Assembly (NCBI RefSeq): GCF_019711685.1
Contig: NZ_JAIGYQ010000003.1
Coordinates: 102,519-166,518 of the forward strand
From: Helicobacter turcicus
GTDB lineage: Bacteria; Campylobacterota; Campylobacteria; Campylobacterales; Helicobacteraceae
Length of the DNA: 64,000 bases
Reading direction: 5' to 3'
How positions within the stretch are numbered: position 1 is the stretch's first letter; the number at the start of each line of letters is the position of its first letter. The translations under genes were made by a program, and so were the position numbers. Below the pieces are notes generated by a model. It searched no databases, was not told the DNA's origin, and was given only the letters and a program-made list of their open reading frames with translations. Shown one piece after another: positions 25,970-33,400 of this stretch.

Positions 25970-26074
25970 TCTATACTATCATTACATCATTGAAAGTTAA
26001 AAACAAGTATTACACTATGTGCTTGTTAAAATGTCTTTATGACAAACAGCTATTTGTATGTCCATATCTCTATA

Positions 26075-26276
26075 ATAGAATTTTTTATAAATGTATTGTT
26101 TATGCTAGCAATGTGAGTAAATTTAGTTTTATTACATAAAGTGGTAAAAAAGCAATAATTGGCTATACTTTTTTAGAATCAATACTAAAAAAGAGAGTTA
26201 ATGCAAGAAGAGTGTTGTATAAGAGATGTCTTTTATATCGCAGGTTATGACCCACGAGGGTATAGGCATTATTATT
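26075..26276 (+). repeat. 202-bp direct repeat, right copy
   Basis: Second copy of 22420-22621 with one difference. This copy is continuous with the complete capsule gene at 26201. Before it, 25970-26074 holds only a weak hairpin (AACAAG 26002-26007, CTTGTT 26022-26027) and an imperfect palindrome at 26042-26057. Confidence 0.97.
26164..26169 (+). promoter_or_regulatory. -10 box of the capsule operon
   Basis: TATACT preceded by GGC, 32 bases before the ATG at 26201. The same box exists in the left repeat copy at 22509-22514, so the capsule promoter is duplicated. Confidence 0.45.
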
Positions 26277-27340
26277 CTATTTTTAAGAGAAATTTAGCGT
26301 TACAAAATGATATTCTCTCTTATGATTACCATTTGTCAAAAAGTCAAATTAGCGCAGATAAATATCCATTTTGGGAGATTAGCACACCTAAGACAAAGAT
26401 TACATACACTTTTTTGAGTTGGAATGATATCGTAAAAAAAAATTGGTCAAATAAGATTAAAGATGCTTTGTTGGATTGTCTTTTTGTCTTTAAAATTTAT
26501 ATTATTACAGGATTTTTTATTAAATTTGGAAAAGAATCTTTTTATCAGTTAATTACTGGGCTTTATCCTTTTTTTTATGTTCTTTTCTGTGTAATTTTTA
26601 CTCTGTTTTGCGCACTAGGAAGTTTTTTTTATCTTACGAAACATTTTCATATTATTTTTGGGTTTGTTGCTTGTGCTTTGATTTTAGTGAGTTTAACGCA
26701 GTTAGCGTTTAGATTAGGAAAAAAGCTTGCGATCTTTTGGATTGCTAGAATTTGTGTCTTTAGTGCCAAGTGGGAGGGTTATAGAGAGACATTATTAAAA
26801 GATAGGACTAGTGCTTTTAGCGAAAAAATTTTTCAGCAGTTAAAAAAAAATCAAAATGCGGAACACTATGAACTTTTGTTAATTGCGCATAGTGTTGGGA
26901 CAATACTTAGTGTTTGTGTGTTAGCAGAAGTGATTAAAAAGTGTGAGGCAGCAGGATTAGATTATACAAAGCTAAAGATTCTAACGCTAGGAGAGTGCAT
27001 TCCTTTGGTGAGCTTTCATAAGAATGCAATAAGTTTTAAAAAAGATTTAGAATTTGTAGCGCAAAAAAAGATTATTTGGTATGATTTCACTTCTATTATA
27101 GATGGGGCTTGTTTTCCGCAAGTAGATTTTCTAAAAACAAGCGGAATTAAGGCAAAATTTACCCCGAAATATTTATCTGCTAAATTCCATACGCTTTATC
27201 AACCTAGAGAATATAAAGGCATTAAAAGGGATAAATATAAAGCACATTTTCTATATTTGTTTGCCACGCAGATTAAGGGGAGATATGATTTTTTTGATTT
27301 TGTTATCGGCAGTGCAATGCTTGAGAATAAGATAAAATAA
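26201..27340 (+). CDS. Membrane protein with alpha/beta-hydrolase-like Ser motif, capsule locus
   Basis: 379 aa. The cytosolic N-terminus (IRDVFYIAGYDPRGYRHYY) is like a hydrolase oxyanion strand. Two to three membrane segments follow in residues 90-180 (LYPFFYVLFCVIFTLFCALG and IIFGFVACALILVSL). After them comes ELLLIAHSVGTILSV, a nucleophile-elbow variant (A-H-S-V-G). C. jejuni has a comparable membrane protein beside its capsule-locus P450 (Cj1412c, from memory). The reaction is unknown; acting on a lipid or lipid-linked sugar would fit. First gene of the operon; its first 25 codons are duplicated at 22546. Confidence 0.72.
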   Translation: MQEECCIRDVFYIAGYDPRGYRHYYSIFKRNLALQNDILSYDYHLSKSQISADKYPFWEISTPKTKITYTFLSWNDIVKKNWSNKIKDALLDCLFVFKIYIITGFFIKFGKESFYQLITGLYPFFYVLFCVIFTLFCALGSFFYLTKHFHIIFGFVACALILVSLTQLAFRLGKKLAIFWIARICVFSAKWEGYRETLLKDRTSAFSEKIFQQLKKNQNAEHYELLLIAHSVGTILSVCVLAEVIKKCEAAGLDYTKLKILTLGECIPLVSFHKNAISFKKDLEFVAQKKIIWYDFTSIIDGACFPQVDFLKTSGIKAKFTPKYLSAKFHTLYQPREYKGIKRDKYKAHFLYLFATQIKGRYDFFDFVIGSAMLENKIK

Positions 27341-27349
27341 GGAGTGTTT

Positions 27350-28735
27350 ATGGGGCAGTGTCCATTCCACCCAAAGCCTTACAAAACAAAAGCTTCTACT
27401 CTTGCAACCTTTTTATTTAAGAGAAGGTCTTGGCTAGATGGGTTGTATGAGAGGAGTTATAAAATGATGATGGGTAGAGTTAAAATGCCCGGATTTGATT
27501 TATATGTTGTTAATGACCCAGAGCAAGTTAGACGCATTATGGTAGAGGATGTAAAAAATTTTCCTAAGAGTCAGCTTTTACATGAGCTTTTAGAACCTCT
27601 CTTAGGCGCAAGTATTTTTACAACCAATGATAAAGTGTGGAAAAAACAAAGAGAACTTTTAAGACCTTCTTTTGAAATGACAAGAGTTTCTAAAGTGTTT
27701 AATCTTATGCGTGATGCTACTGATGATATGATGACAAAACTTACAAATTATCAAAATGGTGCGATTGTTGAAGTTGATGAAATAATGACTTTTGTAACTG
27801 CTGATGTAATTTTTAGAACAATTTTATCTTCAAAATTAGATGAACAAAAAGGAAAACTTGTTTTAGAAGCATTTGAAACAGTGCAAGAGGAGACCACTAA
27901 GACTGCTTTAAGAGAGATGTTTTGTTTTCCCAAATGGCTTTCAAGATTTTTAGGAGAAAATAAAAGACTAAAAGCAGCATCTGTGATTCGTAAAATTCTA
28001 TCTGATATTATCCAGCCTAGATACAATAATGCGCAAAATGATATAGGTAAGTATGAAGATATTTTATCTTCTTTGTTGCAAGTTGTTGATGCAGAAACTA
28101 ACCAAAAATTTACATTTGAGGAGATTTTAGACCAAGTCTCTATGCTTTTTTTAGCAGGGCATGAAACAACTGCAAGCTCTTTAACATGGACGCTTTATAT
28201 TTTAAGCATATCTCCTAAAGAACAGCAAAAGGCTTATGAGGAAATTATCAAAGTTGTAGGCAATGGAGTTTTTGAAATAGAGCATATTAAAGAAATGAAA
28301 TATGTAGCAAATGTTTTTAAAGAAGCTTTAAGGCTTTATCCACCAGTTGGTTTTTTTGCAAGAGAGACAAGAGAGGATAGGAAAATGAGAGATAAACTTA
28401 TAAAAAAAGGTTCAGGAGTTGTTGTTGCTCCTTGGCTTATCCATAGACATGAGAAATTTTGGAAGAATCCCCATACGTTTGACCCAACAAGGCATGAAAA
28501 CAAAGATAATATTAAAAAAGATACTTATATGCCTTTTGGAATGGGAGAGAGAATCTGCATAGGACAGGGGTTTGCTATGCAAGAATCTGTATTAATTCTT
28601 GCAAATATTCTTAGAAAATATGAGTTAGAGCTAGAAGAAAATTTTGTTCCTGATATTGTAGGGAGATTGACAATTCGTTCTGCTAATGGAATGCGTATTA
28701 AATTTACCAAGAGAGAGCAATGCGAGAAAAATTAG
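27350..28735 (+). CDS. Cytochrome P450 in the capsule cluster
   Basis: 461 aa, soluble. Haem-thiolate loop FGMGERICIGQG with Cys403; I-helix oxygen-activation motif AGHETT (residues 269-274); K-helix ExxR in KEALRLYPPVG. ATG 27350 (MGQCPFHPK) has AAGGAG 5 bases upstream and is better than the in-frame GTG 27344. The best-known relative is the C. jejuni capsule-locus P450 (Cj1411c, CYP172 family), reported to affect the cell surface. No ferredoxin or reductase gene is nearby. Overlaps the next gene by 16 bases. Confidence 0.93.
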   Translation: MGQCPFHPKPYKTKASTLATFLFKRRSWLDGLYERSYKMMMGRVKMPGFDLYVVNDPEQVRRIMVEDVKNFPKSQLLHELLEPLLGASIFTTNDKVWKKQRELLRPSFEMTRVSKVFNLMRDATDDMMTKLTNYQNGAIVEVDEIMTFVTADVIFRTILSSKLDEQKGKLVLEAFETVQEETTKTALREMFCFPKWLSRFLGENKRLKAASVIRKILSDIIQPRYNNAQNDIGKYEDILSSLLQVVDAETNQKFTFEEILDQVSMLFLAGHETTASSLTWTLYILSISPKEQQKAYEEIIKVVGNGVFEIEHIKEMKYVANVFKEALRLYPPVGFFARETREDRKMRDKLIKKGSGVVVAPWLIHRHEKFWKNPHTFDPTRHENKDNIKKDTYMPFGMGERICIGQGFAMQESVLILANILRKYELELEENFVPDIVGRLTIRSANGMRIKFTKREQCEKN

Positions 28736-29067
28736 CAGGCACGATTTTACTTTGTGCGCTTGTGCCTTTGGCGGTAATAGGGTACCTTTTTATCGTTATT
28801 GTAGGGACATTTGGAAAAACTGCTAGAGTAAGACAAGGTGTAAGGGCGCTTGACAATTTTGTTAATGCGACATTATTTAATGGGTATGCTTGGGAATCTT
28901 TGTCCTCTCATGCTTGGAGAGAGAGGCATAAAAAGTGGGCAAAAGTTATTATAAAAATTACAGATTTTTTTGATGAAAACCATTGTGAGAAAGCAAACAA
29001 AAGAGAACAGCCTATTATAGATTTAGTTCTTAAAAAAAGACTTACAGAGCAGACAATTGGAAAATAA
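28720..29067 (+). CDS. Small membrane protein downstream of the P450, 115 aa
   Basis: One strong N-terminal membrane segment, AGTILLCALVPLAVIGYLF (residues 6-24), then a basic cytosolic part (ARVRQGVRALDNFVNATLF; HAWRERHKKWAK). It resembles the small membrane protein that accompanies the capsule-locus P450 in C. jejuni (Cj1410c, from memory). The order hydrolase-P450-membrane protein suggests the three work together, perhaps on the lipid anchor. Function unknown. Confidence 0.7.
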   Translation: MREKLAGTILLCALVPLAVIGYLFIVIVGTFGKTARVRQGVRALDNFVNATLFNGYAWESLSSHAWRERHKKWAKVIIKITDFFDENHCEKANKREQPIIDLVLKKRLTEQTIGK

Positions 29068-29150
29068 TTATAGCAAGGTAGGGGATTCAATGGTTTGTAA
29101 GATTAGCAATGCTAGAATGAAAGAATCAAAAAAGAGAAAAATGGAAACAA

Positions 29151-29927
29151 ATGATTGATGTTGTGCATGCTCTTTTTTTTAGAGAGCTTAAGACTAGGTT
29201 TGGAGTCAATAAATACTTGGGATATTTCTGGGTGGTGGGTGAGCCTATGACGGTGGTTTTAGTGATTGCCTCAATAGTTGCTACAATTAGGAAATTTCAC
29301 CATCAAGTTGTGCCCGATGGAATTTCAATTTTTATGTTTTTAGTCGTTGGTATAATTCCATTTTTTATGTTTAGAAGCATTATTACACAGATATTAAGTG
29401 GCATTGGAGCAAATGTGAGGCTTTTTTCTTATAAGCCCATACGCCCAATTCATGTATTTATCGCTAGAGCATTATTGGAATTTTGCATTTATTTTGTGAT
29501 TTTTGTTTGTGTGATGTTTTTAGCGGGTTGGTTTTTTGGTATGCATGTGATTCCGCAATATGTGTTGGAGGTTATGTTTTCCTTTGTCATGCTAGTTTTA
29601 TTTGGTTTTGCAATGGGAATGTGTTTTGCGATAGCAGGACATTTTTCTGAACCCATACAAAAGCTTTTTGTATATGCTCATATAATCTTGTATTGGACAT
29701 CTCTTGTTGTGTTTCCTGTATGGATTGTTCCAAAGCCCATTCTTGAATATCTTTATTATAATCCTTTGTTGCACATTATGGAGCTTTTGAAGTTTCATTT
29801 TTTTGAAAATTATCCTTTATTAGATGATTACAATTACTATTACCCGCTGACTTGTTTAGCTGTCATTCTTTTTGTAGGATTGTTTTTTTATTATTTTACT
29901 AGAGAAAGGTTAATTGCAACGAGATGA
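29151..29927 (+). CDS. kpsM: Capsule polysaccharide ABC exporter, permease
   Basis: KpsM forms the inner-membrane channel for lipid-linked capsule polysaccharide. ABC-2 family, about six membrane segments, with the typical start VHALFFRELKTRFGVNKYLG and the amphipathic segment FSYKPIRPIHVFIARALLE. 258 aa, usual length. The ATG at 29151 has only a weak GGA site. The stop overlaps the kpsT start (ATGA). Confidence 0.94.
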   Translation: MIDVVHALFFRELKTRFGVNKYLGYFWVVGEPMTVVLVIASIVATIRKFHHQVVPDGISIFMFLVVGIIPFFMFRSIITQILSGIGANVRLFSYKPIRPIHVFIARALLEFCIYFVIFVCVMFLAGWFFGMHVIPQYVLEVMFSFVMLVLFGFAMGMCFAIAGHFSEPIQKLFVYAHIILYWTSLVVFPVWIVPKPILEYLYYNPLLHIMELLKFHFFENYPLLDDYNYYYPLTCLAVILFVGLFFYYFTRERLIATR

Positions 29928-30592
29928 TAAAGTTGTTGAATCTGACAAAATCTTACCCTCTAACAAAAGGTGGCAGACATTATGTTTTTAAGGATTTAAC
30001 CTTTGAATTTCCAGATAATTGTAGTATAGGATTAATGGGTAGAAATGGGGCAGGTAAATCTACACTAATGCAACTTCTTAGCGGATCTTTATTGCCTGAT
30101 AGAGGCAAGATTATTATTGATAAAAAATTATCATGGCCTTTGGGCTTATCAGGGGCTTTTCAATTTAGTCTTTCTGCAAGGGATAATGTACGTTTTATTT
30201 CTAGAGTTTATGGATATAAAAAAGATGCCCTAGAAGAGAAAGTAAAGTTTGTGGAAGAATTTGCAGAAATTGGTAAATTTTTTGATGAACCTATGAAAAC
30301 TTATTCTGCTGGAATGAGTGCAAGAATTGCTTTTGGATTAAGCATGGCTTTTGATTTTGATTATTATTTAATTGACGAAGCAGGTGCAGTTGGAGACCCA
30401 AAGTTTAAGGAAAAAAGTAACAGAGTCTATAAAGAGCGATTGTCTAAATCTAAGGTAATTATGGTTTCACACAATGTAGCAGAGATTAAGCAGTGGTGCG
30501 ATAAAATCGTGTTTATGCAAGATGGCAAAGCAACCGTTTATGATGATGTAGAGGAAGGCATAGCAGTGTATCAAGGAAAAATTAATGAATAA
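29924..30592 (+). CDS. kpsT: Capsule polysaccharide ABC exporter, ATPase
   Basis: Walker A GRNGAGKST, signature MKTYSAGMSARIAFGLS, Walker B FDYYLIDEAGAVGD. The Asp-Glu-Ala in place of Asp-Glu-Pro and the S-A-G-M signature are typical of KpsT/CtrD/BexA ATPases, not of importers. 222 aa. It overlaps kpsM by four bases and kpsE by eight. Confidence 0.95.
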   Translation: MIKLLNLTKSYPLTKGGRHYVFKDLTFEFPDNCSIGLMGRNGAGKSTLMQLLSGSLLPDRGKIIIDKKLSWPLGLSGAFQFSLSARDNVRFISRVYGYKKDALEEKVKFVEEFAEIGKFFDEPMKTYSAGMSARIAFGLSMAFDFDYYLIDEAGAVGDPKFKEKSNRVYKERLSKSKVIMVSHNVAEIKQWCDKIVFMQDGKATVYDDVEEGIAVYQGKINE

Positions 30593-31697
30593 ATTTCTCA
30601 AAAGAATTGAAAATTTAGAAATTTTATATTCTTTTAAAGTTGTCATTATTCTGACATTATTGGTTGCATTTTATTATATCTTCATAGCAGCAGATCGTTA
30701 TGTCAGCGAGAGTATTTTAAGCGTGAAGGCAACCACGCAAAGCACAGGAGAAATTAATGGTTTATCTTCTTTGCTTAATAATGGATCTTTTTCTAATGAA
30801 GATATTTTGTTTTTAAAATCCTATATCCATTCACTAGATATGCTAAAGATTTTAGAGGAGAAAATTGATATAAGAAAACTCTATGAAAAACAAAAAATTG
30901 ATATTTTTTATAGTGCTGCATTAGAATCTAAACAGGAGAGCTTTTTGAAATACTACCAAAGCCGTGTAAAAATATCCCATGGGTTAGGTGATGGTGGTAT
31001 TTTGCAAGTTAATGTGGAGGGCTTTGATGCAGAAAGTGCATATCTTATTGCCTCAACGATTGTAAAAGAAAGTGAAAAATTTATTAATGAGATTTCCCAT
31101 AGAGCAGCTAGAGAACAAATGGAATTTGCAGAGAAAGAGCTTTTGCAGTTTAAGCAAAGGTATCAAAAGGCAAAAGAGAATCTTTTGGCTTTTCAAAATA
31201 AAAATGGAATCTTTGACCCCTTAAAACAAGCAGAGGGAAGATTAAGTTTGATAGGAAATCTTGAAAGCAAGATTGCTGCAAAGGAGGCAGAGCTTTTAAT
31301 GATGCAGAGCTATATTAATGAAAGCGCCCCACAAATTGTTACTATTAAAGCGGAGATTACAGCTTTAAAGAAGCAGTTGCGTATAGAAAAAAATAAAATT
31401 GCTTCTCCTAAAACATCTCAAAGATTAAATGATCTTGCTGCACAATTTCAAGAGCTTTCCATTGAAGTTACTTTTGCTGAAAATGCTTACACAACAGCTT
31501 TAAAAGCCTATGAAACAGCAAGAATTGAAGCATTAAGAAAAATTAAACAAGTTGTTGTAATACAAAGCCCAAGCTTACCGCAAAGCGCAAAATATCCTGA
31601 AAAAATCTATAATATCCTTACAGCTTTTATGGTTTTTTCATTGATTTTTGGAATTATTAAGTTTATTAGAATGATTATAGAGGAGCATAGATATTAA
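30585..31697 (+). CDS. kpsE: Capsule export inner-membrane PCP protein
   Basis: Polysaccharide co-polymerase type protein that spans the periplasm between KpsMT and KpsD. N-terminal membrane segment at about residues 17-36 (VVIILTLLVAFYYIFIAADR), long periplasmic coiled coil (residues 175-320, AREQMEFAEKELLQFKQRYQ onward) and a second membrane segment near the C-terminus (ILTAFMVFSLIFGIIKFI). 370 aa. One base separates its stop from kpsD. Confidence 0.92.
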   Translation: MNKFLKRIENLEILYSFKVVIILTLLVAFYYIFIAADRYVSESILSVKATTQSTGEINGLSSLLNNGSFSNEDILFLKSYIHSLDMLKILEEKIDIRKLYEKQKIDIFYSAALESKQESFLKYYQSRVKISHGLGDGGILQVNVEGFDAESAYLIASTIVKESEKFINEISHRAAREQMEFAEKELLQFKQRYQKAKENLLAFQNKNGIFDPLKQAEGRLSLIGNLESKIAAKEAELLMMQSYINESAPQIVTIKAEITALKKQLRIEKNKIASPKTSQRLNDLAAQFQELSIEVTFAENAYTTALKAYETARIEALRKIKQVVVIQSPSLPQSAKYPEKIYNILTAFMVFSLIFGIIKFIRMIIEEHRY

Positions 31698-31698
31698 A

Positions 31699-33384
31699 AT
31701 GAAAAGAATCTTATTCATACTAGTCTTACCTTTGTTAGTGTTTGGTGCAGTAGATGTTTCACAGATGGCAGGTACTCAAGCAAAAGATGAAGTCACAGAA
31801 ACGAGAGTTAATTCTCAAAAAACTAATTCTATGGGGGAAAATCCAGCAGAAAAAAACGAAGATATAGAAATCAAACTAGAGGAGTCTTTTGTTAGAGTTT
31901 TTGGTGAGCATTTATTTAATGGGAATTTTACACAATTTAAACAACATATTTATAATCCTGACTATAAGCTCGCCATTGGGGATAGGGTTAATGTTAAAAT
32001 TTGGGGGGCTGTGGATTTTTCTAGCACTTTAGTTGTGGATTCACAAGGAAATATTTTCATTCCTATGGTTGGAGCAATTAATCTTTTGGGTGTAAAAAAT
32101 AGTGCGTTGGTAAAGGTTATTACAAGATCCATTAATAAAGTGTATAAGAGCAATGTTTTTGTTTATGCAGATTTAGATATTTATCAAAATATCTCCGTGT
32201 TCGTTACAGGAAATGTTAATAAGCCCGGGCTTTATGAAGGATTAAGTTCAGATTCCATTATTCAATACATAGACAAGGCTGCGGGTATTAATTTAGAGTA
32301 TGGAAGTTTTAGGGATATACAGATTTTGCGTAATAATCAAGTTGTAAAAAAAGTGGATTTGTATGATTTTTTATTAGATGGAAAGATGGAGCTTTTTCCC
32401 TTTAGAGCAGGGGATGTGATTTTAGTTGGCAGTGTGCAAGACTATGTTTTTGTAAAAGGGGATGTGCAAAAGCCTTTTAGGTTTGAATTAGGGAATACGA
32501 TTCATAATTTATCTGACATTGCTAAAGTAGCGGGTGTAAAGCCTATTGTTACCAATGCAGTTGTAAGAAGCCATAGGCAAGATAGGCAACTTCTAGTGAG
32601 TGCGTATGATAAAAAGCAATTTGCAGAAGTGAAGCTTTATGCAGGAGATGAAGTAGAGTTTAGACCAGATTATGTAGCAGAGAATATCAATATTAATATT
32701 GAGGGTGAACACAATGGGTTGCGCTCTATTGTCGTAAGAAAAGGGACAACTCTAGCAGATGTTGCAAAGATGATAGTGGCGAATAATCAGTCTGATATTA
32801 ATGCGTTGCAGGTCTTTAGAAAAAGTGTTGCCATGATGCAACAAGAGCTGATTAGTGCGCAACTTAAAGAGCTTGAAACTTTAGCACTTACAAGTTCCTC
32901 TGTGAATGCAGAACAAGCTGCTATTAGAGCAACGCAGGCAAGGACAATTTTAGAGTTTATTGAGCGTGCAAAGCAGGTGGAGCCTAAGGGGCAAATTGTG
33001 ATTGATGATGTGAGGACATACGCATCTGTGGTGCTTGAAGATGGTGATAGGATTAATGTCCCTAATAAAAATAATTTAGTGATTGTGCAAGGAGAAGTGT
33101 CCATACCCGGAGCTTTTGTTTATACGAATGCAAAAGATTTGAAGTATTATATAGAGTTAGCAGGAGGTTATAGCAATAGGGCTGATATTGCTAGAGTTCT
33201 TGTTATCAACAATAGTGGAAAAGCTAGTAAATATAATGGCAGATGGAATTATGCTGCGATTAAAGCAGGAGATTCTATTCTAGTTCTTCCAAAGGTAGAT
33301 ACGCAAAATCTGCAAGTTTTTGGAATGCTAACACAGATTTTATATCAAATTGCAATTGCTACAAATGTTGTTTTGAAAATGTAG
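31699..33384 (+). CDS. kpsD: Capsule export outer-membrane/periplasmic OPX protein
   Basis: Signal peptide residues 1-16 (MKRILFILVLPLLVFGAVDV). A polysaccharide-export domain starts at NPDYKLAIGDRVNVKIWG (about 95-112), and several SLBB repeats follow (VFVTGNVNKPGLYEG, VFVKGDVQKPFRF, VIVQGEVSIPGAF). 561 aa. It completes the KpsMTED envelope conduit. No lipobox cysteine follows the signal peptide, as in E. coli KpsD. Confidence 0.94.
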   Translation: MKRILFILVLPLLVFGAVDVSQMAGTQAKDEVTETRVNSQKTNSMGENPAEKNEDIEIKLEESFVRVFGEHLFNGNFTQFKQHIYNPDYKLAIGDRVNVKIWGAVDFSSTLVVDSQGNIFIPMVGAINLLGVKNSALVKVITRSINKVYKSNVFVYADLDIYQNISVFVTGNVNKPGLYEGLSSDSIIQYIDKAAGINLEYGSFRDIQILRNNQVVKKVDLYDFLLDGKMELFPFRAGDVILVGSVQDYVFVKGDVQKPFRFELGNTIHNLSDIAKVAGVKPIVTNAVVRSHRQDRQLLVSAYDKKQFAEVKLYAGDEVEFRPDYVAENININIEGEHNGLRSIVVRKGTTLADVAKMIVANNQSDINALQVFRKSVAMMQQELISAQLKELETLALTSSSVNAEQAAIRATQARTILEFIERAKQVEPKGQIVIDDVRTYASVVLEDGDRINVPNKNNLVIVQGEVSIPGAFVYTNAKDLKYYIELAGGYSNRADIARVLVINNSGKASKYNGRWNYAAIKAGDSILVLPKVDTQNLQVFGMLTQILYQIAIATNVVLKM

Positions 33385-33400
33385 GGTGAGATGAGAATCC

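Larger units (their letters stand above)
22622..26074. mobile_element. Four-gene cassette bracketed by the 202-bp repeat
   Basis: The unique DNA between the two repeat copies interrupts the divergent SGNH/capsule promoter region. It holds the Cj0814-like gene, an exported-protein gene, a barrel gene with a stop, and a C39-like peptidase gene. No transposase, integrase or short terminal inverted repeat is seen, so it is not a conventional IS or integron. The long duplication fits single-crossover integration of a circle, or a tandem duplication with later replacement. Calling it mobile is inference from the junctions. Confidence 0.6.

Noticed and set aside
22420..26276. Interpretation of the repeat as a transposon target-site duplication or IS-bounded transposon
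   Set aside because: 202 bp is far longer than known target duplications, the repeat is chromosomal gene sequence, and no transposase, resolvase or terminal inverted repeat is present.
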